64,000 nucleotides of DNA from Meandrina meandrites (taxonomy: Eukaryota > Cnidaria > Anthozoa > Scleractinia > Meandrinidae), in contig OY855915.1 in the NCBI GenBank assembly GCA_963693305.1, forward strand, positions 8,197,607-8,261,606, given 5' to 3'. This document shows positions 1 to 10,812 of this stretch, piece by piece (position 1 is the first letter of the stretch; the number at the start of each line of letters is the position of its first letter). The notes below the pieces were generated by a model, which ran no database searches, was not told the DNA's origin, and saw only the letters and a list, made by a program, of their open reading frames with translations. Both the position numbers and the translations under genes were made by a program.

Positions 1-427
1 GACTGGCTGCTTTTAGCAATCAAATTTCATAAGGTTGGCTGACCTCCATTGTATAAATGTGCCACTGTTGTCTGCGTGAGCGCTGTTTTGATATGATCGA
101 GCTGTTTTAATACTGTATTTCAAGCTACGACATTGACGTAAAGCTAACAGGCTAAGGCTGTCAACGTTTGGAATCACAGGTACGCAAGGCGTAAAAAGAC
201 TAGCGTGGGTGTCAAAAAAGACGTTTAGAGTATTGTGGGAGGAGATCGATGGCATATTGCTGTTACTAGACTAATAGAAAGCCTGTCATAGACAGTTTAA
301 GATAGTTTGCTCAACTTCGTGAAATGAAGTGATTATTTTTTATCATTTGAACGGAACAGAACAAATTGTAAAGAAAAATAAATTTATTGGACACAAACTG
401 AACCTGATTACGCGCTTTCCAGTCCTA
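1..427. repeat. Module P (distal 5' flank of a TRIM unit), copy 1
   Basis: This stretch has no gene. It is a diverged copy of the flank seen at 17,998-18,513 and 56,957-57,437, sharing the same order of blocks, including the phrases GGTTGGCTGACCTCCATTGT and GCGCTGTTTTGATATGATCG. The window therefore opens inside the array, so a further TRIM unit probably lies to the left. Confidence 0.75.
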
Positions 428-1223
428 GAGCGCTTTCCATTTGTCAGAACTGGCCGGTCAGTCAAGTATATTCGAGAACAGAATTCCGTTGTTAGTCAGA
501 TTTGTTCTGGCAGATCAGTCAATACGAGGGCTGTACGGCTCGAGAAAGTTAGGTAAGTAAAAGGTAAACGTAAAGTCTGTATACGAGCCTAGTGGCCCAT
601 CAGGCTGGAGCTTATCCCGGTTTCCGTAGCATGAAGTGACTTGGAGGATTCTACTCCCTCCTGGATGGGATGCTAGTCCATCCCAGGGTTACCCCTAGAC
701 TTTCTAAAAGTCGTTCGCTTCTCGTTTCCGGTTAGCTCGACTTCTAGGCAAGTCTAGGTTACCCCCAGCAGTGAATTCGCCGGTACCCATTTATACACCT
801 GGGTGGAGAGAGGCACTATGAGAGTATACTGTCTTGCCCAATAACACAACGCAGTGCCCCGGCCAGGGCTCGAACCTGGACCGCCCGACCCGGGATCCAG
901 CGCGCTAACTGTTAGGCCACCGCGCCTCCCAAGTAAGCAGTTTATTATATGGCATTCTTTTTAGTTGCAAATTTTGAATTTGCCGGCTTTCGAAAAAAAA
1001 AAAAAATACGGCTTATGATCGTTTCCACGGAAACGGTATGGCAAAATCCCGACCAAGTAATAACCAATCACAACGCTCGAATTTATCTTAAGACTGCCTT
1101 GCTATATAATTAATAAATATTTAACACTGATATGGTGGATTTGTCGGAAAATCTCGTGGAAAATGTCCATTTCACATTCAAAACCACCGGATTGACCGGC
1201 CAGTTCTAACAAATGGAAAGCGC
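428..1223. mobile_element. TIR-type MITE (GAGCGCTTTCC ends), copy 1, holding a nested SINE
   Basis: The ends form an inverted repeat of about 30 bp: GAGCGCTTTCCATTTGTCAG on the left and its complement ending near 1,223. Copy 2 at 18,514-18,909 lacks the SINE, and copy 3 at 57,438-57,582 is cut off. Without the SINE the element is about 0.4 kb and shows no coding capacity. I cannot assign a superfamily because no clear target duplication is visible. Confidence 0.7.
551..930 (-). mobile_element. tRNA-derived SINE
   Basis: On the minus strand the head reads as a tRNA-like RNA polymerase III promoter. Box A is TGGCCTAACAG (complement of 909-919) and box B is GGTTCGAGCCC (complement of 866-876). 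A tRNA-unrelated body of about 300 bp follows. The equivalent place in the second MITE copy near 18,665 is empty, which supports insertion into the MITE; a short GTAAG repeat flanks it. It is a retroposed repeat and not a tRNA gene, since the tRNA fold continues straight into the body. Confidence 0.85.
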
Positions 1224-2490
1224 CTTTACTACATGCGTCAAGGAGTTTTTTTGATATATTTACTTGGATGTAGCGGGTATTTTGGGAACTGGTAATCATC
1301 ATATTTTGACGCATACGAACAGCTTTGTATTTGTTTGATTAAATCGGAACCTAGTACCCTACCCTATGTTCTCAAGAAGTACACAGTAAGCTAAGCCCAG
1401 ACTAAGTGTTTGTCTGCCATACGAACGACAAAGAATATGCCTCCAGAACAGCATTGCACAGGAAAGACAGTTCCAATGTTACCATTTAATGACGCCAGGG
1501 AAATCTACTTTTCCACAATTTCCTGGTTGTTTAGTAATCAAGCACTATATCCAGTCTACGAGCATTGCAGGAGTCAAGGCCAGGGTCTTCGTCGTCAACG
1601 TTGCTGAGCAACATGAGGTATTGTCATCACGCCATACTCGCGTGACTGTTTTTAAAGCACTCGTGAGTTCTCGTGTAAATTATGATTGGATAACAAAAAT
1701 TGGGAACTTCTTAAGTGATTCAACGAAAATTTTCCATCAGCGGCTCTTCATTTCCCGACTGTAAATAAAAGGAATAAGTATGTTATCGAGCAACGAATAC
1801 CACTGGTTAGCTTGTTGCGTGACAACATTCAACGTGATAAACGTGACATGAAAACACAGGTACTTCGATCGCCGGTTCAAAATCCATTTTGCTTTGAGAT
1901 TTGATGTGGAATCGCAATCCCTAAACTGAGAAAAAGAACTCGCTTTGCTTTCCAACAACAAATAATAATAAGAGGCTATTTCCCGTGTGCACATGGTCGT
2001 GTTTGGACACTATGGATTTTTAATGTAAGCAATGGAGCCCGTAGGCGACTAATCCTTCACGTAGCAGATTCGATATTAAAATGAGCGCTGTAAAGTAATG
2101 CAAAAAAGCACAATTCTGCTCTATTTTTTACATCATGGCAAAATCGTTTAATGAGAAGCCGATGTTATAGATGGCCCACCGTAGGACATAAAAAGGCCGG
2201 CCCCGGAGAACTTTAATGTGTCGCAGCGGTGCCCACTGGGTCTCCATGATCTATGAACCAAGTATTTTGGACCATAGTTGCTCGCAGTGACCTTCATCGT
2301 GACAGCCATTTTCTTTTACTTCTTGGATTTCTCGGTTTATATAATTTAAATATTGATTATCATACCGTGTTTAATCGTTGCTCGAAACGGCGTGTTTATA
2401 ATTTGATGATAAAGTTTCAAAAGTTTCCTTTCAATGTATCTCAGCCGGTTCTCTTTTTTATTAATATATCTCTATAACCTTGCATTTATT
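1224..2490. repeat. Module Q, copy 1
   Basis: There is no supported gene. The stretch is homologous to 11,580-12,520 and 21,400-22,440; a diagnostic block is GATGTTATAGATGGCCCACC near 2,161, 12,484 and 22,105. The short open frames differ between copies and carry shifts, so the module is treated as noncoding duplicated spacer. Confidence 0.75.
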
Positions 2491-4060
2491 AGAAAACAAA
2501 GTTGTGAACTTGTATTTTTAAAAGTCTGCAGCATTTTCGGCGCATGCTAACACAGAAATACCTTTTACTTTCGGGATAAGTCTGAATCAGGATAGCGTTT
2601 GTAACAAGAAGGTATTTTAGACGAGGGGTAGTTTTTTTTTTCAGTTTTGCTAGGCTTTCGCTTTTTGGAAAACCCAAGGTTGGTTGTAAGGTTGGGTAAA
2701 TGAATGGCGTTTAATTTTATAATATTTTAATATCTTAATAAAGAAAACAATAGCATAATTTACATATTAATAAGATTTTTAAAAACAGTTTATTTTATAC
2801 GAGATCTCGAACTGAAAAGTTGTTCTTGCTATAAATAAAATGAAATCACTGATTGATGAAACAATATTATGTGTCGATTTCTAAATTGTAGCAGGTCTGA
2901 ATTGTGATGTAAGCAATTTGTGTGCTTCTTTTGTCAATATATTCTAGCAATGAAAGAAAGGAGAATAGATCGAGTTCCAGCGTTCGACTCGCTTCGAATA
3001 TTTGCACAAAAACAGCTTCCGCTTCTATTTTACCTCGACGTCATCATAGTTTGATAGTATAGCACAATGTTTACTTGTTATGGAATCGCACATACCTTGT
3101 TTTTATACGGAGTTACCAGTCTGGCAAAATGGTATGACACTTCGACTTGCCGCCATTGATCCTTGAACGCATTTTAGGCCATGTGAGCCCAGTCAGCGCA
3201 CTGGGCACTAGGGTACAAAAAAAGACCCAAAGGGGGGAGGGTACGCTATTTTTGTGCCGGCCACTTGGCTTCATCTTATGAATTCAGATCGTTTTTCCTT
3301 TTGCTATTATTATTTTTATGTTCGTTATATATCCTATCAATGAAGGGAAAAAAAACAGAACAAAAATTATAAGAATAATTAATTAAGAGTAACGCAAAAT
3401 TAAGCCATATCATGCTGTTAATTTTAAGGGAAATTTGCTTTTTTTCTCAATTTTTTTGGGTTTTTTTTTTCATCAAGCAAATTTAATTGTACTGTGTTCA
3501 ATCGTATTAATATTCTTCATGACCTGTGATCCATAGTATCGCTACGGACTTTCCGAGCTTGCTTGAGGTTTGACTCTCAATCATTTCAAAACAGTTTTTC
3601 TTCATCACTCTAAAAAGGCCGAAAAGGTGGTTTTCCAGGTCTGTCTAATCTATACTAATTTAGACTTTTTTTTCCTCGATATTTCCTTCTTTTGCACTTT
3701 ACATGTAATAATCTGTATATGATGCTTTTTTATTATATGAATACGAATGAAAGAATAAAGGAACTGGCAACCATGATATATATAGCTGCCTTTGCATAAT
3801 AAACTTTAACCAGTACCAGAATTGAATATTTATTTTTGCCAAGTACCATATTTGGAAACACGAACAGTTTGCATGCGAATACTTGATACACGTAACGACA
3901 CACGTAACAACACTTTCGGTTTTGCAGTAAACGCCGTAAATAACTTACAGAAACTAAAGAAATTCGTAAGTGTATTCGAGTGATGTTCCCCAGGATACTA
4001 AATGACGATGAAACACAAGAACTTAACCAAATTTAACTTTGTTCAACCAAACTTTTTCAG
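2491..4060. repeat. Module R, copy 1
   Basis: This is AT-rich duplicated spacer matching 22,440-23,780 and 44,930-45,830. Shared landmarks are GCTAGGCTTTCG-type sequence near 2,648 and GTCAGCGCACTGGGCACTAG near 3,194. No gene is recognised in either strand. Confidence 0.7.
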
Positions 4061-5501
4061 AACCTAGATCACCATACTGACGGTTACACGTTTCAACCCT
4101 TATGGGTTTCCGCTAGAACTTTTCTTTCCTTTTTGTTTAATTTAAACGAATTTGTTGACAAACGTTTGGAGAATATGTGACATGACATTAAACACAAGCC
4201 TTTCTATCGGCGCCGAGGAGCATTTCAAAGAGAGATCCACTTGTTGAAAATTTGCCGATGTTTATTGACCAATCAGAAATAACCATGAGTGCTCCGACTG
4301 GCGTTGTCGCCAAAAATGTAATGATGATGTCCTGCTCGGTGAATATTCGGAGACAGGAAACCGATTAAAAAAACGGACTTGTAAAAACACAAACATATAT
4401 CGCCATTACGTTTAAGTCCAGCGGACACCACGCTGGCACATTAGCCCTGCGTCAGAACAGAAAGCCATTGAACTCAGTTTGACGCAATATTTCTGCCAAT
4501 TTTATAATAACTTTAGCCGGTGCTACAAGCACAGGAGTATCAAATACAGCGGACAAGCTTGGGACGTCGTCTAGTGCCCATAATACCAAGAGTCCGTAAT
4601 AACGGGTGTGAGAAAAAAGCGTCATTAAAATGAGCTAAACAATATAGACTATGGCGAGGTTATCGACCGTAGTAATATTGCTAAGAAGCCGCTGAGAAAA
4701 AAAAATTGGTGCAGAATTTTTTTTTAGTCCTACTTGTCTGCAGGAATTTTTTTCTCCTATGCACGAATTTTTTTTTTTATGTCACAACCGCTTACAGGGA
4801 TATTTTTTTAGTCAAGTTGCCCTTTCAGGAGTTTCTATTGTGGAAAAGTCACCCCACCCCCGGTTATTTCTAATGGTCCGCCCCTAAGTCTGTTGTACAG
4901 CTACTGAAAGAATTTATGCAAAAAAGAATGTTCCAGAAGTCTTTTGAAGTGCGTTTTATCAAATAACGAACAACAGACTGCAATTTTATGTAATTCAGTA
5001 TGCTACATGAGAAGTTAATGATGTCTGCTTTATCTAGTGTCTGAACAATAGAACGTTATTTTGGTACCAGGAAAGTGTCCATAATTCTGTCTTAAGTCAT
5101 TTCCAGTCAAATGTCTATAGCTTTAGCTTAATTAGTTTTCACGCGATCGATCCTAAAAACGACTGCCTGGGAGGCTACTGTAGCTTTCGCCAGGAAACTG
5201 GAATTTGTTTAACCTCCTTTGCAGACGCTGCCAAGGAACACCTGCGCAGGAGACCGAAATAGCGAGTCTACACTGTCTTCTGTCATCTGAACGGACATCT
5301 CACTGCCATTATGAACGACAGAAACGGAAAAACGCAATGCGTTTAACTTGCTTTACGATATCATAGGTTTTGTAGGGTGCGCGTGTTGCTAAAAATCTAA
5401 GTGCAGCAGCAAACAAATGCCTCGCGATGAATATTTAGTATTGGGCAAATAATACTGTTAGAAGAAATGCTTTTCATATGCGAATTGACTAAGGCATGAC
5501 G
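4061..5501. repeat. Module S, copy 1
   Basis: This duplicated spacer matches 24,400-25,690, and in part 13,960-14,330 and 38,540-38,870. It contains tandem-like blocks such as GGAGGCTACTGTAGCTTTCG (5,169) and AGACGCTGCCAAGGAACACC (5,223), which recur two to three times in the 24-25 kb copy. No gene is seen. It ends at the 9-bp target repeat of the next element. Confidence 0.7.
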
Positions 5502-6739
5502 TAGCCTGCGTAGCAAGCGTTCCTGTACGAGCGAAGTGCTGTGTGTCGCGTGCGAGCGAAGATTCTAGTCGCGCGAAAATTGGGGCGAGAGCAAAAAAGG
5601 GAAAGGAGCGGGGAGGGGGTGGGGCAACGAGGGAACGCTTGCAAGCAAACCCCACGATTCTGAAAAACCCGTTCGCCCACGAACGGGGCTTCTGATTGGT
5701 GCGGCGCGGTCATGCTGACTGATAAGTGTATCAAATTCACCTGATTGATTTGAACCAGGGCGCGAAATAATATTCGAGCGTGACTCGGGCGACAAGGACA
5801 AAACGTTTAATTGTTTGAATCGTTCTAGCTTCGATAAACTAGATCTGAGCTCAGCGGAATTCGCTTGTTCTCTGAAGGTGAACCAACGTAGGATATTATA
5901 TGCCATCAATTTGTGTATTGATTGTGCCTGTCTGATGGATTTGGCAAAAGCTTTTAACATTCTTCAGCTCAGTTGTGCGTGTGCGAAGGAAAACGCGCAA
6001 GGAGGAACAGGTTTTGCCAGCATTATTTGGCAACTTCAACTTAGATTTCCGAGTCGTTTTACTTATTCTGACGTGAAAGAAGTCGGCGGCGACTCATTCT
6101 TTGTTTTGCAAAATTTAACGCCAGCCAATTTGCTCACGCTGACAGTTTTCAAAACAAACGCTTCCAGTGCGGACGCTAAACAGTTGTAAATAAATTTTCC
6201 CTCGTAGGACAATATAATACCGTTAAACTGCTAAACTGTATCAACCTCACGAAAACCTGCTTCAGCCGAACATTCTACTAATTATTTAAAAGCTCCAAAC
6301 TGTAGAGTGTTGTGATTTCCCTTTGCGAGTTTCCGGCCGATTGAAATGTGAGCGGTCTTGTTATGCACGCAAAAAAATGTTCTGTTTTAAATTTAAATTA
6401 AGCTTACAGTTAAAGTGTTGACACCATCACTTTCGCTAGATGGAAAGCGCTTCTTTTATTCCCCGAACATTTGAAGTATTTTGGCTTTTAAAAAGGCATT
6501 TTGAAGCTAAATGATGCTGTTGTGTGACTCGCTGAAAAATAGCGCCATTGACAAGTTGTCAATCTATGAATGAACTCACCCGTGAAGAAATCGGTGGGCG
6601 TTTTTCAGAATCGTGGGGTTTGCTTGCAAGCGTTCCCTCGCTGCCCCACCCCCTCCCTGCTCCTTTTCCTTTTTTGCTCTCGCCCCAATTTTCGCGCGAC
6701 CAGAATCTTCACTCGCGGGAACGCTTGCTACGCAGGCTA
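5502..6739. mobile_element. Mutator-like (MULE-type) nonautonomous element with 150-bp TIRs
   Basis: Inverted repeats of about 150 bp bound the element, with outer ends TAGCCTGCGTAGCAAGCG and its complement. It is flanked by an exact 9-bp direct repeat GGCATGACG (5,493-5,501 and 6,740-6,748). The uninterrupted target is seen in the paralogous flank at 57,847-57,870. Long TIRs with a 9-bp duplication are typical of Mutator-like elements; no transposase is recognisable, so the superfamily is an inference from structure. A 124-residue open frame (5,815-6,189, plus strand) of unknown nature lies inside. The 69-bp foldback at 18,131 shares the same ends. Confidence 0.85.
5815..6189 (+). CDS. Unknown 124-aa open frame inside the Mutator-like element
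   Basis: An uninterrupted ATG-to-stop frame sits centrally between the long inverted repeats. It has no signal peptide, no clear transmembrane segment and no domain I recognise. It may be captured host sequence or a chance frame; an antisense frame of similar length (5,565-5,960) overlaps it, which weakens the case for coding. It is listed because it is the longest frame within a well-bounded element. Confidence 0.25.
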   Translation: MNRSSFDKLDLSSAEFACSLKVNQRRILYAINLCIDCACLMDLAKAFNILQLSCACAKENAQGGTGFASIIWQLQLRFPSRFTYSDVKEVGGDSFFVLQNLTPANLLTLTVFKTNASSADAKQL

Positions 6740-7545
6740 GGCATGACGCGGCTTTGAGCCATTCATCGAAGACAAAACTTTAATGAAGGGAGGGTGGGGG
6801 TGGTTTGGCAGGAACCAGGATTCTTAATTGGCGAGGATGGGGAGAAATGGACAAAAGTTTTGCATCATTTCGTAATATTTTACACTAGAAATGAACAAAG
6901 AGGCGGCAACCACCACGGAAAGGGGAAGGAACCGGAAGTCAAAAGTACGGGAAACGTGAAGTTCAGAACCCCCAGTCCCCACTCCCCCCTCTTAAATAGG
7001 TGGTTGACTCTGCACGACGTTGCTGTTTAAAATGCAAAGTAAAGGTAAATCGAGTTGCTCGGAATTAATTAAATCATGCATGTCAGTCAAGATTAAAACT
7101 GTTTTATTATAGAGCTCTAATTAAAAATGATTTCACATTAAAAATCTGGTTGCACTAAGCTGTAACACATCTATCTCTTCTCAAAGGCTTTCAAATAGTC
7201 ATACTAAATTTCACTGTTACAAATTTAAAAAAATCTTAACCATGATCTCCTGGTTTATTATAAAATCTTTCTAGGAGTATCTTCCGCTAATCTACTTTAG
7301 CGATCTGTGAAACATGTTACGTATCACACCTTCACCGTGAAAATATCTTTAAACTAGTCTTAAACAGTATTGTAAAAATGCAAGATTTTCTCTTGAAAAA
7401 TGTTACTAGACTTAAAATAGTGTCCATCAGTAAGTAATTGTATTTCTATGGTTTCTTATTGAAACTATAACAAAGTTTATCATCATCATCTAATGAGATT
7501 GCAATCCAGGGCTGTATGCAGGATTTTGCATGGGCGGGTGACTGT
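6740..7545. repeat. Module T (3' flank of TRIM units), copy A
   Basis: The stretch is homologous to 25,690-26,230, 46,315-46,980 and 57,843-58,560. It holds a TTTATT (7,103-7,108), the complement of AATAAA, in a context conserved in other units, and a short ATC repeat near 7,482. Open frames of 70-110 residues occur here in several copies, but their frames are not kept between copies, so I do not call a gene. Confidence 0.7.
7103..7108 (-). terminator. Putative shared poly(A) signal of unit A
   Basis: AATAAA on the minus strand sits in the same context in units A, B (14,916-14,921), D (46,691-46,696) and F (58,225-58,230), and is lost in C near 26,068. After removing inserts, it lies about 0.65-0.95 kb downstream of the stop codon in A, B and F; in D the raw distance is about 1.45 kb, lengthened by a microsatellite. 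That fits a common 3' UTR end. Confidence 0.5.
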
Positions 7546-8222
7546 TAGGGCTGCAACGATACACCGGTGCACCGGTGAACCGCGATATTTTTTGTCACGA
7601 TACGAATATCGATATTTGAATGGGATATCGCTGTATCGCAAAACAACAAAATATTTCTCATCAAAAATGAAAAATTACTTTACCAACATACAGAAATTAC
7701 TGTTTTAATCAGTTTTATGACTCCTTACCCAAGTACAAGCATTTTTTTAGCCACAGGGCTTTGTCGTTGCTTAGTATCGCTTTGCATGCTTCCAGTCACG
7801 TATTTTTCAAGATGGCGGCACGAAAGCATGCGTAGTTTTAATAAGTTGTCAGCTGACACAGTCTTATGCGCCCGCAACAAAAACACGCGGTTCGTTCGTC
7901 ACGTTGGTTCTTTCGTCAAAATGTCTTCCTCTGCAGTTGAGTTACAACTGGCACCGTCCTCTTATAAGTCAAAGGTATGGAAAGACTTTGGATTCAAAGT
8001 TTTTTACGATGGCCAAGGAGTAAGACACTTCTCGTTATATTCTTGTGTTATTTTTTACCATTTGTTAATTGTTATCAATGGAAATTAAAGATTCCAAAGC
8101 AGTTTAGTAACATTACGTCACTTGTCAGTTGTATGTTATGATGTATCGTATCGTGTATCGTATCGTGGCACTTGTACCGAGATATGTATCGGTTGCTAAG
8201 AAAATGTATCGTTGCAGCCCTA
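7546..8222 (+). mobile_element. Internally deleted hAT element
   Basis: The terminal inverted repeats are TAGGGCTGCAACGATACA and its complement. They are flanked by an exact 8-bp direct repeat GTGACTGT (7,538-7,545 and 8,223-8,230), the usual hAT duplication length. The paralogous flank near 47,310 lacks the insert. Subterminal CGATA-rich repeats lie at both ends. Inside, the first coding exon of a transposase-like protein survives at 7,921-8,019, but the catalytic region is gone, so the copy cannot move on its own. Confidence 0.88.
7921..8019 (+). pseudogene. First exon of a hAT transposase, BED-finger start
   Basis: ATG at 7,921 opens 33 codons ending at a consensus splice donor (GTAAGA from 8,020). 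The product contains YKSKVWKDFGFKVFYDG, which resembles the start of a BED zinc finger as found at the N-terminus of hAT transposases. The zinc-binding cysteines and histidines would lie in the missing next exon. A YY1-like AAGATGGCGGC lies upstream at 7,809-7,819. Family assignment rests on this short stretch together with the hAT-type ends. Confidence 0.55.
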
Positions 8223-8723
8223 GTGACTGTGAGTGTCTAGAGGGTCCAGGGGCATCCCTCCGCAGCAAATTTTAAAAGAAAAGTTGTTAAAATACATATT
8301 TCCTGCATTCTAAGAGTCATTTTAGTCTGCATTGCAATTTACTTTCATTCAGCGCCAGTTCTTAATAGACTAAGCAGATAATAAGATTCAAAGTTCCTCT
8401 GGTAAAAAAACTTATTATTTTAAAGTTAAGAATATACATTTCCTTCATCAAACTTAAGTCAAAACACAAAAAATTTCTATATCGCTTTCCGTGAAGCGGC
8501 GCAAAGATAACAACCAAAAATTATATCTTTTAGCACTTTTATGTACTTGTAATAGCGTTTTCAGCTTACTTCCTATTTTCCATCTAATTGGGTTAAGTTG
8601 GGTTGAAATCATTATAATTTGCGTATATACAACGCGAGACCACAAAATTCAGAATATTGCCATTGCAGAAACCGTCCATTTCAAATCAGAGCTACAAAGT
8701 ACAAATACTGACAAATGAAACAT
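8223..8723. repeat. 3'-UTR-like flank of unit A
   Basis: This matches the region just downstream of the TRIM stop codon in C (26,240-26,750), D (47,250-48,143) and F (58,630-59,100). It contains one copy of the 19-mer GCTTTCCGTGAAGCGGCGC (8,484-8,502). No separate gene is seen. Confidence 0.7.
8484..8502 (-). promoter_or_regulatory. Conserved 3'-flank hairpin 19-mer (unit A)
   Basis: GCTTTCCGTGAAGCGGCGC can fold as CGCTT, loop, AAGCG (5-bp stem, 6-nt loop). Near-identical copies occur downstream of B (15,499), C (26,435), D (47,589 and 47,855) and F (58,630 and 58,902). If the 3' UTR reaches the shared AATAAA, these hairpins are transcribed. Function is unknown. Confidence 0.4.
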
Positions 8724-10371
8724 CTACTCCAATATGTATACTTTGTTAGCTGTAAAGCTAGTCACGAGAATACGTCCATCTGGTGCTGTTGCTATTCCAA
8801 AAGGATCTGGAAAATAAGTGGTAGTTTTGCCTGTGAAGCGACCGTCTAACGAAAATTGCCGAACACGGTGATTCTTCCAATCACATACCAGAAGGTTACT
8901 GTACCTGTCTACAAACATACCATACGACAAGTTAAATTGTTCGTCTTGATTCCCTTGTGTTCCAAACTTGTATAAGAAAGTGCCTGGCCGATCGTAAACT
9001 TTAATGCAGTTATAACCTCCATCGGATACGAGAAACATGTTTTTGTAAGGAATGCACCTAGTCGGACAGTCGAGTTTCTCTGAGCCGCTGTCTCCAAATA
9101 TGGAAATAGTTTCTCCTTCCCTTGACAGCACATGTATCCTACGATTGCCGACCTCGGTTACAACAATGCGTCCTTCGTCATCTAATCTGATATCAATTGG
9201 TGTATTAAACTCTCCTTTTCCTGCACCACGCTTTCCAAAGCTTTTCACAACAGTTCCTGTCTGGATGTTTATATGTTGGATTCTATGATTCCCTTGATCT
9301 GCAATTAGAATCTTGTTGTCATTTAGAAACGAAACGCTAACTGGGTACTTAAATTGCCCAGAAGTTGATCCTTGGTTGCCAATTTTCCTTAAACAGTTGC
9401 CGTCTTGATCAAATATATAAACACAGTGGCCAATGTAATCTGTCAAAACTATCTTGCCTTCCGTGTTAACAGCGAATCCATGTAACGCTCGGGGCACGTC
9501 TCCTTGAAAGAATTTTAAGTCCAGCTCATCGACTACAACAAGTTGACGTTCTTTCACCTGCATAGTAAAAGGACAAGTCGGAAGTTTATCGCCATTGATC
9601 TACACTTCAATGTTGTAGGCTCCAGGTACCTTCGGAGTAAATTTCAGCTGAAGATTACCGTCTTCTTTCTCGCTAGCCATCACGTCAGTTACATCTTTAG
9701 CGGGTTCTATCAGAAATGTAACTTGATCTTTAAGACAAGCCTGGTTACTCAGCTCCCCTTCAGATGTTTTGGGGCATAACGTGAACTCTGTTTCTACACC
9801 AGCCTGGAGAGTTTGATCCAGTCCTTCAAGCTTTGATCGGTTCGCGTCTGCCTTTGCAACTGTCTTAATGAAGCCCAGCCTCGAGTCCGCCATTGGTGCC
9901 GCGGTAAATTTGATAAATGAAGACTCGTTGTGTTTCGGAATTTCAACCGTACAAAGTTCTTTGAATCGCTGCTTCAAACTTTCCTTGTTCCACATGATAT
10001 CCGAGCTTGAGCTTCTCTGTGCCAGATTATTAGCAAACTCTACCGCTTGTTTCATTTGTTTGACCAGGGACTGCGCTTCCTGCATAGCAGAGTTAATTCT
10101 CTCGAGTCTCGACACGCCTGTAGTCTCGAGTGATGCAATCGCCTCTCGCTCGCACTCTCGAATCTCTGCGATCATTTGTTCAGCAGCTTGCGAGACTCCA
10201 CGTTTAGCAGTTGCCAGATTTCTTTCCTTGACTGTGGCTTGCTCTTGCATGATTTGACAGACACTCACAGCAAAATGTGTGAAGACATGATATAGTTTTG
10301 GGCTCGTTGTAGATATCCAGACAAATCGAGCAAGTGAGATGTTGCTTAAGGTTTTTCAGAAGGGACTCCAT
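8724..10371 (-). pseudogene. TRIM-NHL copy A, B-box deletion plus stop codon
   Basis: From the ATG at 10,371 the copy encodes the RING N-terminus, then jumps directly into the coiled coil, then filamin and six NHL blades. Both B-boxes and the start of the coiled coil (roughly residues 51-245 of copy F) are missing. The join lies in GGAAAG, present on both sides in intact copies, so a microhomology deletion is likely; it also shifts the frame. A second lesion is TAG at 9,600-9,602, where other copies have AAG for lysine in the KINGDKLPT stretch of the filamin domain. The NHL part is otherwise open to a stop at 8,724. The copy is almost certainly nonfunctional as a ligase, although an NHL-only product is conceivable. 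Confidence 0.9.
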
Positions 10372-10430
10372 CGTTAGGCGTCGGTCAAAAAAGCTTGCGA
10401 GAAAACACAACAGCGTCAAGGAGTTTGAAT

Positions 10431-10481
10431 TTCTGAGAAAGCCGAATTAATTCACGTCACAGCTATCTGTCTGTGGCCAAT
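10431..10481 (-). promoter_or_regulatory. GAS-CRE-CCAAT block of unit A
   Basis: TTCTGAGAA at 10,431-10,439 fits the STAT/GAS consensus TTCNNNGAA. ACGTCAC follows at 10,454-10,460 and CCAAT at 10,477-10,481. The block lies 60-110 bp upstream of the RING ATG. The motif identities come from consensus matching; use by transcription factors is inferred. Confidence 0.5.
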
Positions 10482-10742
10482 CATATTTCAGGAAAGTTTT
10501 TTCAATTATGCTGAAGTTTTTTATCCGCTGCGTGTTAATAAAGGCGTTCAGTATTCATAGTCTGCTGGGAGTCTTATGTTTATAAAATTAAACGATTCGG
10601 ATGAAACTTGCGAGTTTCGATTCAATTTAATCGTGTAACGTTAACAAAAGAAGTAAAACTTTCTCGAACTGACACTTTTCAAAACGCTTTATCTTTTTTT
10701 TTAATTTAGATATTATTTCTGCATGATTCCGAGAAAACAGGT

Positions 10743-10812
10743 AAGTAAGATGTTGCTTGAGGTTTTTCAAAAGGGACTCCGTCGCTTGGCGTCCGTCGAT
10801 AAAGCTTGCGAA
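10743..10812 (-). pseudogene. TRIM start-codon remnant
   Basis: The minus strand keeps the 5' leader and about a dozen RING codons ([12 protein letters not shown]) of a TRIM copy, then diverges. The start codon is ACG (10,780-10,782) instead of ATG. It sits next to its own promoter-like block, so it is a duplicated promoter plus first codons without a gene body. Confidence 0.75.

Noticed and set aside
840..930. tRNA gene on the minus strand
   Set aside because: Boxes A and B are good, but the sequence continues into a repeat body and sits inside a MITE with an empty counterpart, so it is a SINE head.
5565..5960. 131-aa minus-strand frame at the left of the Mutator-like element
   Set aside because: It is largely the inverted repeat itself and overlaps the plus-strand frame; no domain is seen.
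6794..7030. Possible small protein shared by module T copies (also 46,303-46,587 and 57,857-58,183)
   Set aside because: Similar words persist, but frames, starts and stops differ among copies, as expected for noncoding duplicates.
9868..10257. Open frames of about 130 residues opposite the TRIM coiled coil (also at 15,933, 27,863, 49,149, 60,362 and 63,349)
   Set aside because: They recur only because the coding strand is conserved; they are antisense shadows with no independent motif.
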